Of a stretch of DNA of 64,000 nt, positions 8,701 to 18,500 are shown piece by piece (the stretch's first letter is position 1; every line of letters begins with the position of its first letter). Under the pieces are notes generated by a model. The model saw only the letters and a list, made by a program, of their open reading frames with translations. It searched no databases and was not told the DNA's origin. Origin of the DNA: Blattamonas nauphoetae (lineage: Eukaryota > Preaxostyla > Oxymonadida); assembly GCA_033064195.1 (NCBI GenBank), contig JARBJD010000040.1, positions 1-64,000 on the forward strand, read 5' to 3'. Position numbers and translations under genes: made by a program.

Positions 8701-10109
8701 TGACAATATGGACAGAGCTTGTATCCAGTGATTTTCTCAGGATCCACAATGAACATGACATGAACGAGAGTTGCAGTGAGTGGAATCATCAGAAGTGGGA
8801 GAACACGAGCATCATCATTTTCGTTGACATACGATTGACTTAGGAAATAGCGCTTCTTGTCTTCGTCAAATTCATAAATGTGAACTGTGATGTTAAATTC
8901 TTGCATGACTGTCTCCATATCACATGCAATATCAAATCCAGGATATTTTCGCAAGTGCTCAGGAAGTTGATGTGGTTTGAGATGGGTCAGCTTCTTATGC
9001 ACAGCGAACAATCGTTTTGCTTCAACATTTCTCATATTGATTGATATCTTTTTCCCAGGCACTTCAGGAAGGGTGAGGAACGACAATGATTGAAAGAAGC
9101 AAATGTTGAACTCAGAATCGATGTACCGAACGTTTCTCGTTTTAATGTGTTCAGTGAGAATTGCATTTGCTTTTCCTGCAACTGGGAATCGATAGACTGC
9201 AACTAGAATGGAGTGGAAAGCTATGTACATTGTCTTCGTATCCATCAATGTTCTCTCTTGAGATTCTTTGATCAGATTGATTGCATACTTGGAATACTCA
9301 GTGATGTCTCCTGAACTTCTTATCACTGTGGGGAAACTCTTTGATGTGTTCTCCAATTCTGGTCTGAAGTCTTTGTATGTTGTCTCATCTTTGTCTTTTC
9401 TCTCGATGATCTTTCCGAAGTCAATACTAATCTTGAATGGATGATCCTTCTCTTTGTCGAACACTGCTTTGATGAAGGTTGTGATTTCATCAACATTCTT
9501 CAGATGATTGTGGAAGTACAACTGATATGGTTTTCCATTGTCTTCAACCTTCTCAACCTCATTCTTTTTGAACTTCCTTCGTGCATTCATGAGACATTCA
9601 TTGAATGCTACTTTGTCACGCGGTTCAGCAAGTAATATGCATTCTTCAAATCCATCAAATGTCTGCACTTCTCTTTTTTCCATTTGTTCATTTTTCTTCT
9701 GAATGATCAATAGATTCTTCATCCAATGATCCATCAACTTCTCTTCAATTGATTTCAATTTCCACGTCATTCTGAACACTTGCTTCTTCAGTTCTTCTTT
9801 GTTCACTCTTGGATTTGCTTTCATGTTTTCCACGATCATTCGGTGAGCGAGTCGATCTTCTGACGCCATCTGTTGTCGAAGTTTAACTTGTTCAATAAAA
9901 TCTGGAATGAGATTGAGATCGAGATTCTTTGTTGGATGTGGAAACTCGAGATCTGTGTGTTGAAGCATATTCAGAAGAAATGAACGATGATGTTGATAAT
10001 TTGTGCTGTCTGGAATATACGTTCGACCATCGCTAAATTGAAATTGTGTATTCGGAAAGAGGTCTCGAATTTCTTGAATTCTATTTTTGATTGGTTTTAG
10101 CAGTGTCAT
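5718..10109 (-). CDS. Protein-primed DNA polymerase B (Maverick pPolB)
   Basis: Replicative polymerase of the element, 1463 residues. The 3'-5' exonuclease motifs are at about 541-550 (ITYDFETMED), 629-641 (SVIGFNSSRFDIN) and 769-779 (KFYNIRDVECM). Palm motif A is VCGVDFNSLYPSAF at about 1000, motif B is KTNLNGSYGYDGMN at about 1185, and motif C is CEGDPDSAYW at about 1282. Two extra pieces stand out. One is an OTU-like region at about 325-455 (NICFFQSL followed later by VHVMF), after which comes a CPYC...H...H..C zinc-finger-like cluster at 466-492. The other is an HNH-like Cys/His module between the exonuclease and palm motifs (878-919). The ATG is 7 nt downstream of the A/T block at 10117-10128. 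The large gene is open throughout. Confidence 0.93.
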   Translation of the reverse strand: MTLLKPIKNRIQEIRDLFPNTQFQFSDGRTYIPDSTNYQHHRSFLLNMLQHTDLEFPHPTKNLDLNLIPDFIEQVKLRQQMASEDRLAHRMIVENMKANPRVNKEELKKQVFRMTWKLKSIEEKLMDHWMKNLLIIQKKNEQMEKREVQTFDGFEECILLAEPRDKVAFNECLMNARRKFKKNEVEKVEDNGKPYQLYFHNHLKNVDEITTFIKAVFDKEKDHPFKISIDFGKIIERKDKDETTYKDFRPELENTSKSFPTVIRSSGDITEYSKYAINLIKESQERTLMDTKTMYIAFHSILVAVYRFPVAGKANAILTEHIKTRNVRYIDSEFNICFFQSLSFLTLPEVPGKKISINMRNVEAKRLFAVHKKLTHLKPHQLPEHLRKYPGFDIACDMETVMQEFNITVHIYEFDEDKKRYFLSQSYVNENDDARVLPLLMIPLTATLVHVMFIVDPEKITGYKLCPYCQSRGFQVKDSHFKTYYEKHLKECKELDGKHVKKITLDKTPRPYVPHILNNRTYEFLMAHKRQDEFKPTQYYITYDFETMEDLILDNLFSDDNTQLISQLKPLSVASAIKTKSGVKSIYFDLRDGKDFVKQWIRELFKFAETVRENNLYEDPEIPSQNEVSVIGFNSSRFDINLIFRDLVDKDWKVASFLGSTTKYKQVLIRHEKTQQVLRFIDMMSYTGPMTLDNAVKAFGGNTTLQKSFFAYESFDSTDYDTVLSKQEPFSKYEFYSSLNNSEMSDSDYQMYLDDWNKQGFKNRWEYLKFYNIRDVECMIAPLDNLIDLNFQYKVDMLHNLSLSANASAIKYACAYKDFDIDDDFNGVDQSGEIKITKQYWKYKVASYIYQDQKAHRSTDKNVTEADCDWFVQQCKRVCYICKSHFSQAVRPTLDRIDNSKGHSKENVKICCDYCNTYKSDHDEHLTRLRIQLKKYCIWKSLPMTLTHEQTYHKLRAAVTGGLSNVQHRQNIKDVTPINHFTYEDGKVISKDTEHKMTHVCGVDFNSLYPSAFSSIKNKNNPYTKHRMYMPGRCLFTATGDKECRKIIEDKNQKTLFVAELKGHIDEKYINDFMNFPPIFRNIVVNTTEETIGEKTYSLMKKHGLKTDDKQRKLTQLLSTHDQYMFFSTYYLWFLIDYCHFIIDDIKSVMVFSRHAGFEPFVTSFMNDRIEAMKVGNKGKEQFCKTNLNGSYGYDGMNTEKYNSITICNEKRTYLKQMMKGFVATREINEDNYIVIEDREKASCKTCLQEAVFTLDNAKFWYLNFIYNFMYKCLDMNKIHFCEGDPDSAYWAISGDPTAGIHQQFEHVIADKEFYDAHKYEWFPNPEKGVDDEKKLFGLAIEKEGEQMICHAPKCYSLDEKCKIKGVSLKKTNITSDDYVKCLNGEKTVTTTLNFTVKRFKHQNDAFQTKRIVSQEDSIGFEIAKIQQQKLSLSGIHLKAIVLENESCPPFIHGLKATDYIIE
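7353..7478 (-). other. HNH-like zinc module inside polymerase B
   Basis: Residues 878-919 of the polymerase read CYICKSHF, then LDRIDNSKGHSKENV, then CCDYCN. The CxxC - LDRIDN..GH....N - CxxC pattern is the treble-clef beta-beta-alpha metal fold of HNH nucleases. It sits between the last exonuclease motif and palm motif A, roughly where protein-primed polymerases carry their TPR1 insertion. It may be an active nuclease, a structural zinc site or a relic of a captured homing endonuclease. Confidence 0.7.
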
Positions 10110-10116
10110 TTACTAC

Positions 10117-10128
10117 AAAATAAAAAAT
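10117..10128 (-). promoter_or_regulatory. A/T promoter-like block, polB gene
   Basis: ATTTTTTATTTTGTAG on the minus strand, 7 nt before the ATG at 10109. Confidence 0.55.
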
Positions 10129-10152
10129 CCGAAAATAAATAAAGTTGAGCGT

Positions 10153-10542
10153 TTATTTCTGTTTTCTCAGATGGGGCTTTTTCTTAGCAGTCAGCCATGC
10201 ATCAAGTCTAATTCTGAACACTTCACTTCCGCCAATCTCTCGATATGTGAATGGAACTAGATTTTTAGTGTACTCACCGACGAGTTCACAATTGTATTTC
10301 TTCAGTTCATTCTCCACAAATGATTGAGTGTAGTGTCGACGTTTCGCTAGGTGAGGTCTGTTTCCTTGTTTCCACAACTTTGGTTTTATTCTCCATTCAA
10401 CTCCCTCATGAACATACGTCACCGGCACATTATTTCTGACATACTCAGAGACGAGTGAACAGTTCTCTTCTCTCATTGATTCAATTAATGCTTGTTCTGA
10501 ACATACTCGACGTCTTTCTTTGTACATCTCAGTTGGATTCAT
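10153..10542 (-). CDS. Modular 129-aa protein, paralogue of the 12.3-kb gene
   Basis: Two tandem modules of about 55-60 residues with the pattern ALIESMREENCSLVSEYV...VTYVHEGVEWRIKPKLW and SFVENELKKYNCELVGEYT...FTYREI..VFRIRLDAW. Each ends in a basic PHL-containing linker. The pattern (helix, N-C-x-L-x-x-Y, beta hairpin, aromatic residue) recalls the DUF723-like modules found beside homing endonucleases and in large DNA viruses, without their zinc cysteines, so DNA binding is a reasonable inference. The protein matches the last two modules of the gene at 12250-12843. The A/T block at 10550-10561 places it in the element's expression programme. Confidence 0.7.
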   Translation of the reverse strand: MNPTEMYKERRRVCSEQALIESMREENCSLVSEYVRNNVPVTYVHEGVEWRIKPKLWKQGNRPHLAKRRHYTQSFVENELKKYNCELVGEYTKNLVPFTYREIGGSEVFRIRLDAWLTAKKKPHLRKQK

Positions 10543-12249
10543 TTAATACAAATTAAAAAATTCAGAATTAGATTTTCATTCGTTGTTTTCTCAGTTTTGG
10601 ATTTTTCGCTGAAATCGAGGATCAATGGGTTCGATCACTCATTTCTCAAGAGTGCTTGTTTCGTTCTAATTCGTCGCGTTTCTGATTCTCCTGAACTCCA
10701 GGATCATCGTGGTATGCTTCGTTTTTTGAAGATTTCGGACTTTTGCAGAGATATTGGCACTTTCACAGACGGTCTCAGATCTCGGAAAAAGTATGAATTC
10801 TTCATCATACCGACCTCATTCTCTTCTTATTTCAGCTCCGTTTCAGTTGTTTCCGGTTGAATTGTAACCTCATTCTCATTCGTTACCATCTCATTTTTGA
10901 CCTCACTTCCGTCTTCATTTTCTCGTTGATTTCTGTTTTTAACCACTTCATTCATACTCAGTTCGTTCAAACTTTTTCTCAAATTCAACACACTAATTTC
11001 CGTTAAGTGAAGATTCCGGACTTTTACCGAGATCTCACTTTCAACGGCTCACTTCACATCTCGGAATTTTTCCGTAATCTTCATCATTTCATGAACATTT
11101 TTGAATCATTTTTGATGTTTTTAAGCAAAAACAACCGAGAACACAGACCTAATTTTCACTATTGGTGTCACATTTCACACAGTTTTCACGATCGTCATTT
11201 TCACTCTCAGTTTCAGACTTGCCCGTTTCATTGTTGGTTGTTTCGCTTTCTTTTACTCTGTTTTTGTGAAAAAAGTGATGAAAAGTTGACTAAAATGATG
11301 TGCTAGTGAAGTGAGAACAGCCCACAAAATGGAAGTGATATGAGCAAAATGAAGAGGAATGGTGAAGAGATCAAATGTGAAATGGGGAGAGAAAGTGATG
11401 AAATGAAAGGGACTACAGTCGGTTTTGAAGTGACAAAAACGGTCAAAAGTTGTGAAGTGAAAACATGAAAAAGTGACTTTATGGGAGAACTATCCGACAA
11501 AATCTCCTCAAAATTCGAGCACACCTTACTCATACCGTGAGAAAGAAGGATTTGTAACGAAATTCAGATCAAAAAATCCATAGTGTCAAAATGTTGGTGC
11601 AAGTGTGTCGTCACAAGTGTGATCGAAAAACCGACCCTCCAGAGCGAACTATAGGTGATGTCCAACCAGAATTCTCAAAAAAGCGTCGCTTGAGTGTAAT
11701 TGTGAAGTGGTTTGAAGGAAAATCGTTTAAAATGAAAATTGACAAAAAATTGTGAGAACGATCGTGTGTCGAGGATCGTCAGAACCGAATGACGCGAAAA
11801 CCTGTCCACTATCGATTTGACATGTTTTGAGACCATCAGAGGGCGAAAAGTGATGTATAGGAGAAGAGCGAGACGTCACTTTCTCCTCCTTAAAAATTTT
11901 GTCATTTTCAAAATATGTTGTGGGGTCAGATCAAACTTTTTTTTCAAAAGTGCTTTTTTCCGAAAATTTCACCTATCAACATCAATTTCGTAATTTTAGA
12001 ACGTGTTTGAACACAATTTGAGACATAAAGGTGTTCATAGTGGCGAAATCCGAACATCGACTTTTTCGTCACTTTTTCGACCTAAGTTCGGTACACAGTT
12101 CGACGAATTCCCAACCGATTTTCATCAGGATTGTCTTGATCGAGGACCGACAGTGTCCCCAAGATTTTAGAATTTTTTGCAGAATTTTTCGAAATGGTTC
12201 TCACATTGGATTCGACTGATTTGTGGTCAAAAATAGATTTTCAGTAGTT
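10543..12249. other. Noncoding spacer between the two modular genes
   Basis: No convincing gene over 1.7 kb. On the minus strand, just before the 129-residue gene, a short piece at about 10573-10620 resembles the basic C-terminal end of that gene (NPKLRKQR), so it looks like the stub of a third related gene. Two diverged direct repeats (10726-10800 and 11008-11090) share a GGACTTTT...GAGAT and ATCTCGGAA layout. The rest is AT-rich sequence with many runs of T and A and no readable open frame of interest. Confidence 0.5.
10550..10561 (-). promoter_or_regulatory. A/T promoter-like block, 129-aa gene
   Basis: ATTTTTTAATTTGTATTAA on the minus strand, directly before the ATG at 10542. Confidence 0.55.
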
Positions 12250-12843
12250 TCAAGACCTTTCATGGTACTTTTTCAAGTGAGGACGGTCTCCAAAATACAA
12301 CCAATTGTCCAAGCGAACGTAATACTCATTCTTTGTTCGTAAATCGCGATATTTGAATGGCTCAAGTACCTTTGTGTATGTTCCAATGAGTTCACAATTC
12401 TCTTTTTTCAATTCATTTTCAACAAACGATTGTGTGTATCGTTTTCGTTTGTTCTGATGAGTTCTGAATCCTTTCATCCATTTTGATGGGATTACTATCC
12501 ATTCAATTCCTTCGTGTCGATATGTTACTGGAGTACTTGAATGAGTGTATTCAGAAATGAGTTCACAATTTTCATTTTTCATTGATTCAATAAGCTTCTC
12601 TTTTGTGCAACGATTTGCTGGTCGAAGATATTTCTGACGATTCAGATGTGGTCTGTATCCTTTGACGAAATTATTGACGTACACTTGATAAGTTTCATCT
12701 GGTTTCTCTTCGAGGTAGTATTCGAAAGTACTTCCAGTGAGATATGTTGTTCCTTGTCGATTGAGAGTTGGAGGTGATTTCATTTTCAAATTATCTTTCT
12801 CGAGAATTTCTAGGAGTTGTGTTGGTGTCAAGACGCTGCTCAT
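12250..12843 (-). CDS. Modular 197-aa protein, paralogue of the 10.2-kb gene
   Basis: Three tandem modules. The last two align with the 129-residue gene (KRYTQSFVENELKKENCEL and YTQSFVENELKKYNCEL are nearly identical), and the first is more diverged and carries an N-terminal region around LTPTQLLEILEKDNLKMKS. An upstream in-frame ATG at 12933 exists, but I start at 12843 because the element's A/T block (12851-12861) lies 8 nt before it, as in the other genes. Conserved basic linkers with PHL or HLNRQK between modules fit a nucleic-acid-binding role, by analogy with DUF723-like repeats. It is the rightmost gene I can assign to the element. Confidence 0.7.
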   Translation of the reverse strand: MSSVLTPTQLLEILEKDNLKMKSPPTLNRQGTTYLTGSTFEYYLEEKPDETYQVYVNNFVKGYRPHLNRQKYLRPANRCTKEKLIESMKNENCELISEYTHSSTPVTYRHEGIEWIVIPSKWMKGFRTHQNKRKRYTQSFVENELKKENCELIGTYTKVLEPFKYRDLRTKNEYYVRLDNWLYFGDRPHLKKYHERS

Positions 12844-12850
12844 TTTATAC

Positions 12851-12861
12851 AAATTAAAAAA
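12851..12861 (-). promoter_or_regulatory. A/T promoter-like block, 197-aa gene
   Basis: TTTTTTAATTTGTATAAA on the minus strand, directly before the ATG at 12843. It is nearly identical to the block of the 129-residue paralogue. Confidence 0.55.
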
Positions 12862-13523
12862 TTGAATAAAAAAAGAAATCGACTTTGTTTTCTGAAAGTA
12901 CTCAAAATTTGCTTCAAAAAAGACACTTTTCAAGAGGTCCCTTTTTCGTCTTTATTTTTGAATTTACGGCCAAATATTGACTACTCTGAAATGTCAATAT
13001 TTTCAGTAGTAAGTGAGATGGAAATTAGAATGAGTCATATTAAAAAAAATCAATTGGCTTTGAGATTCAAATTGATTTCTCGTTCCAATTCTCCTAGGAG
13101 TATCACCTATGCCAGTTTGGTTCCCATTTCGCTTATACCACTACTATTTAGTGCCACCCCTATATTCAGATGAAAATGGACCTACTTAAAAACTCGAAAT
13201 TGCTCATTTTTTTGCGATGAAGAAATTATTAATGACATAAATTAGTGATTTTGAGGGCGAAAAATGCTGCCCTTTTCGGTCCGATCGAGACCATGATTTG
13301 TTTCAACTCTTCACAAAGATCCTTTTTCTGTGTTTCTTTTGATGATTCTCTAATAGTCTTCACAGTCCCCCTTGCTCTTTTTTCTCAAAGATTCTCACGA
13401 ATTGAAGATTCTTTGAACGTAAACGAAGCTAATAAAGTCATTTCAATTGCAGTATCATCAGACATAAATTGGTCCATTATCATCTGATGCTACCCAATCC
13501 GATATCAAAACTACCTGAGACGA

Positions 13524-13853
13524 CTTCGCACGGATTGGATTGATTTGTGCATATTCTTTTGTAGAAAAAGAGAAAAAACGAAAGATGAATGAAAAGAATC
13601 AAACCACGTCAGTGTGAATTCTCTTCGGTCACTTGTTCTTTTCATATCACGAACCACTCCACCATCTGAAAACAAAGTTATAGAGAGCAAAATAATGTGA
13701 AAAGACGTGATGGAAAGGAGAGAGAAAAAAGAAGAGACCAGAAAGAAATTTCATCGACATGGTTTGATCCATTTCATTCATCTTTCGGTTTGTCTCTTTT
13801 TCTTCAAAAGAATATGCAAAAATGATTTAAATCCGTGCGAAGTCGTATCAGAT
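13524..13853. repeat. Long imperfect inverted repeat, possible MITE
   Basis: The left arm starts near 13524 (CTGAGACGACTTCGCACGGA) and runs to about 13605. The right arm, read in reverse complement from 13853 back to about 13757, matches it. Shared blocks include ACGACTTCGCACGGATT, GCATATTCTTTTG, GAAAAAGAGA, CGAAAGATGAATGAAA and ATCAAACCA. The arms of 80-100 bp enclose about 150 bp of spacer that shows weaker continuing similarity. It could be a small non-autonomous DNA transposon, a hairpin-forming relic, or a terminal-repeat fragment of the neighbouring element. Confidence 0.7.
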
Positions 13854-15592
13854 ACTGAGAGATTGTAACGAGATGAAATGACGTTCGCTGGAAAGAATAT
13901 GATCATCCGAGTCCTTGGTAGAATAATGAAAACATTGAATTGTATCCTCGAAATTTGTGTGATGTCAAATTTTCTCACCCAGATATTGCCAAAATGAATT
14001 GTGAAAAGTGGCACTTTTCAAGTGCAAGGGGGTTGTCTCAATTCGTCGCAAGATGTTTTTGTCCAAATTTAGGTTTTTTCTTAGTAGACCATAATCAGAC
14101 AGAACTGAGTGACACAACTCTCACCCACCTCTTATCTGCCAATGTTTTTCCAAAATGTTCGAATCGTCAAAAAAGGATCTGGCAAAAATTTCATCAAAAT
14201 TGGTTCACGGGTTGTTGAGAATTTACCAAAATGAATGTATAAAAAGGCCAGAAGCATGCTTAATGCAGTTTTCTCAGCGAGTACTTGGAGTTTTTTTCGA
14301 AATTGTATTTTTTCTTAGTTAGACAACATCTATCTGTTTTCGATTAAAAATCTCGATTTATGGCGGGTTCATGAATTTCGGCGCTTTTCTGACGGCACTA
14401 TGAATTGAACATGAGTAAGACAGAAATGAAAACCAAATACAACAGGCCTTAAAGACACAACAATATCGAATAGACACTCTTTTATGTTGAAAGAACGGCA
14501 ATTCAGACGGTTGAAGTCATTGTATGTCTGTTCTCGTGGTGTCACAAATCAATCTTATCTCACATCAAAACGGTCTTGTTTGTGTTACTATCTCAATAAA
14601 ATGCACACACCAAAATACTGGGTGTATGCTGAAACTTTTTTTGAATAGATGACTAATTTTTATGCAACTTCGCATAAACACATCATTTTCTCACAATTGA
14701 CAAAAAAAACTGTTTCACCAAAACACCAGCTGTCCAAATGAATCCTCCGGATGAAGAATACTCTTTCATTCTTTTCTCTTTGCCAGTTTCATTTGAGATA
14801 TTTCATATTGTTCTGTTCGTTGATTGTTTTTGGTGAAGGGACCTTCTGAATGGTTGATTGTCGAAATCACTGACAAAAGTTGTCGTCATCCTTGCAGAGC
14901 ATTTGTGAATAATCAGTTTTATTCATCTTTTCTTCAACACTTCGAACAATGAGAACCTCTCTTCTATCTCATAGGGAGGAGATTTAATGAGGAGAACATG
15001 CTCCTCCACCAAAAACGATCTGTCTCCACTCGTCATGATTCTTTGCTAAGATGAATAAAAATTATGGATCGAAAACTTCACTCGATCTTCACTTCAACAG
15101 GCTCTTTATCGTGAAATATTGTGGAAATCGCAATCCGACAATATTGTGAAGTGATTAGGACAAAAATGGATTCAAAACGATTATTCACCGACGTCCTGTG
15201 AGGATGACAAGAAAATAATGTCAGGGACAGTTGGGGGAAATGTGCTAATTTTGGAGGACATACGAAATAATTTCAAAAATTGTCGCTACTCTTGATTTTA
15301 TCCATTTTTTCGGATTTCGTATCGTAATTATCATGCAACTAAGAGATGACGTGAGATCTGACCCTTTGACTAACTTTTTTTTCGACAAGGGCTGCCACGT
15401 TTGGTCTGTCAGATACGTCTAACGGAAATTTCTTGAATAATCGTATTCTCAACCCTTATGACGATTGTTCCAGATTTTTAATGCACTATTCCCAGTTCAA
15501 GTCGATCAACCCTTTCCCCCCTATTCTTGATCAATTTCTTGGAGCCATCCACACCGATTGTGGCACTCTGATCTTTTTTGTACACATTTCGT

Positions 15593-18500
15593 ATGTTAAA
15601 CAAGCATACTAAAGCCAATATTTCCCCAAAGAGCATCAAAGGTTGGACCGCACCTTCGGTTGATTTTCTCGCTAATTCTTTGCTGTTCCTCTTTTCTGCA
15701 CCTCACCTAGAGAAAATCAGTGACTTTCTTGATGATTTCCACACTGTTCAGACCCAATCAACATTCGACCTTCAATCATTTTTGTCGATTGTCCTCGGAC
15801 CAACTCCTGATGCTCTCCTCTACTCTCTCAAGACAGAAGCAACACTGACTGAGTCTTTCTGCAGTGTTGTCATCGGGGAAGGAGAACAAGTCTATCAATG
15901 CTATGACTGCCAACACTGTATCCACTTTCAACTTTTATCAAACTATCCGTTCAGCGGGCCAAGCATGTTTATGCTTCAATTGCTTTGAACCTGAAAGACA
16001 CCAAGGTCATCGATACAGAATCGTTTATTCTTCTTTCATTCATCGTGAACTCAGATATCCAATTCTTTGGGCACATGCGACTGTGGAAATGATCTCGTCA
16101 TGAACGTATCTGGTATGTGCAGTCGTCATAGGAAGAATCAAAATGTTACCGACCCCCTCATCTCGATCAAGAACAAGGCGACAAAGAAACTCCTTCAAGA
16201 ATTCTTCGATGCAATCGTTGACATCATCACAGATTTGTTGTGCTGCCAGATATACCAGACTTATAAACTCTGGGACACACTTAGACTACTTCAAACGATC
16301 GATCATGTCATCCAGAATCACATGGATTCCAAATCTCTCGTTCTCCAGCCCTTCACTCTTCTCTCTCAATCAGATGAACAACAATCTTCTTCACTTTTGG
16401 ATTCCCCTGAAACAACCCCACCTCCTCAGCCTTCAACCACGACTGTTTGTCTTGATTCTTTTCCGTCATTTTTCTTCCAGCCTCCCATCTTCGAGCCAGC
16501 TCTCCCTGCAATTCTCTCTGAACTAACAGCTCTCCGCGTGAACACATTTAATCCGATAGAACTCATCAGAATTGAAGAGTCGTGCCAAGATTCTTTCTCA
16601 AAAACTTATCGCGCCCCACCTCCCTCGGACTCGAATTCTCAGGCTGAAACTTTCCCAAGTGTTGGACAATCTAACTTCAAACCCTTTAAATTTTACTTTT
16701 CAGCAATGGCCATTCATTCACCAACAATGTCTCCGTCATCATTCTCTCCAAGCTTCCCAATGACTCCCCAGACAGGACCACGATCCGACGTTGTTTTTCC
16801 TGCAACACCCCATGCCTCTCGCATGCGGAAAACAGCACATTTTGGTTCAGTAATGCCATTTTCTCAGAGCACGCAGCCGATCCCATCTTCGCCCTCGTCA
16901 CTCTCAATTTCTTTCTCACCATCTCTCGCCAGAGGCATTTCTTCCCCAACAGTGAGACCTTCTATCACCAGAGATGCTGTTTTCATCTCGGCGCTTGACC
17001 AAATTGATCAACAGACACTGAAGCAAACTGTGAATGAACTACACAAACATATCTCCGGATTTCAACACATCCTCTTAGCCCGACGAGCATTAATGGGAAA
17101 CCTTTTCAGTGTGCTGCAATATATCCTCTCAAATGGTGGTGGCGGCGTCTGGAGGCTCTTCGCCTTTTCTTTGAACCGTCAACGAAACACGTACAACAGT
17201 CCAACCGAACCACACTTCCCTCATCTCCATTCGTCTTTTATGCGAATTGTTGCAGAAACCGAACACCCGGAAGAAATGCGCGACGTCCCACGACCGACAG
17301 ATCTCAACCCAGTTCACCAATTTGATCCGAACGATCCCCTCCAGCAACAATCAACAAATTCACACCTACGCTTCTGGATGCGGTTCAATCGTCTTTTCTC
17401 TCAGGAGGAATTTGCATTATTGTTCCTCAGCATGACGAAGGACAACGCGTTCATCCACAGCTTCATCCGAGCGTATTGGGAGAACTATCCTGCGATCAAA
17501 CTCCCCCCTCGCTTCCATTCACGGGCTATCGAGACAGGATTGGCCGGAATAGTCACTGCCCAGAACACAAACGAGTTCGAATCCGTATCGGCTCAGCTTG
17601 ACACAAGACTGCTTCTCCGAATGGATCCTGACATAAACTGGATTGTTACATCGATTCTGACCACATTCAGTGCATCGCTGCAGACGATAATCAAACCATC
17701 GCTCACTTTCCTCTTCAGCTTCCTCAATCGAACAGGGCTCAACCAGAATCCGTCCTATTCCACACCCAGACACGTGCTTGTGCAGCACTCCCAATCTCTC
17801 AACGGAAGAATCCAACGAATGAACTGGATTATCCAAAAAATGAACGAAAACGAACAAACCATCACCAACTCGCCAACACCGAGCACTTCAGATCTCTCCG
17901 ACCTCTCCTCCCTCACCCCCCACCTCCCTCCCCTCCGCCACTCCGGCGACATGCAAGTTGTCGACGTGTTTGACAAGCAGCCGTCCACCACGCTCTTCGC
18001 CGTGCAGGAAGACCTGATGACTGAGATTGGCTTCCACGTCATCGTCAAGCACATCCACGAGCACTTCACCCGACCGTACAATTCCCTCCCCGAGTCCTTC
18101 TCAGTCACTGCCTCTCCCCCTCCGACGATCCGACAGCGACAGGACTCCCCGCAAGTGAAGAAAGCGTCCCCGTTCAAGTCTTGGCCTGGTCAATCGCTTC
18201 CCGCCCTCGCCCACTCTTCCACGATGAACACTCTGCGAGAGGAATATCGAAGCTCGTTCGACCAGAATGGACAGACGCTGGATTCCAGCCCGATTGCTGA
18301 TCTTCTTCTGTTGCTTACGCCGTTCACGTCGTGTGGGCCGATGATCAGAGTGTTGTCCCAGCAGCCCTTCCTTCAGTTTGCTGCTGAAGAGGAACTGACA
18401 GTCGTAACGACAGGATCGATGCTGCTTCAACAGACACTTCCTCTCACCTTCACAAGCACCTCAGCGACTCGTCCGTTTCTCAGAACACTCATCTCCATCA

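Larger units (their letters stand above)
1..12843. mobile_element. Maverick/Polinton DNA element, left end outside the window
   Basis: Virus-like self-synthesising DNA element recognised by its gene set: protein-primed DNA polymerase B, DDE integrase and FtsK/HerA-type packaging ATPase, plus several small or unknown proteins. Most genes are on the minus strand and the ATPase is on the plus strand. An A/T-rich block lies a few bases upstream of nearly every start codon, including the two modular genes at 10.2 and 12.3 kb, so I extend the element to at least 12843. Terminal inverted repeats and target duplications were not found. The left end, with the expected major capsid and protease genes, would lie beyond base 1. 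The three large genes are open over full length, so the copy looks fairly young, with perhaps one or two breaks confined to the small genes at the left edge. Confidence 0.88.
12844..15592. other. Noncoding region between the Maverick and the UBR gene
   Basis: No gene seen over 2.7 kb. It is AT-rich with many homopolymer runs. The one clear structure is the long inverted repeat at 13524-13853. A phrase at about 14185-14225 (ATTTCATCAAAATTGG, then TTCACGGGTTGTTGAGA) and a similar one at about 12115-12135 look like decayed dispersed repeats. The right boundary of the Maverick must fall somewhere here, but I cannot place it. Confidence 0.5.

Noticed and set aside
1-15592. Search for Maverick terminal inverted repeats and target duplications
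   Set aside because: The left end is outside the window, so no pair can be compared; the 13.5-kb inverted repeat cannot be called a terminus.
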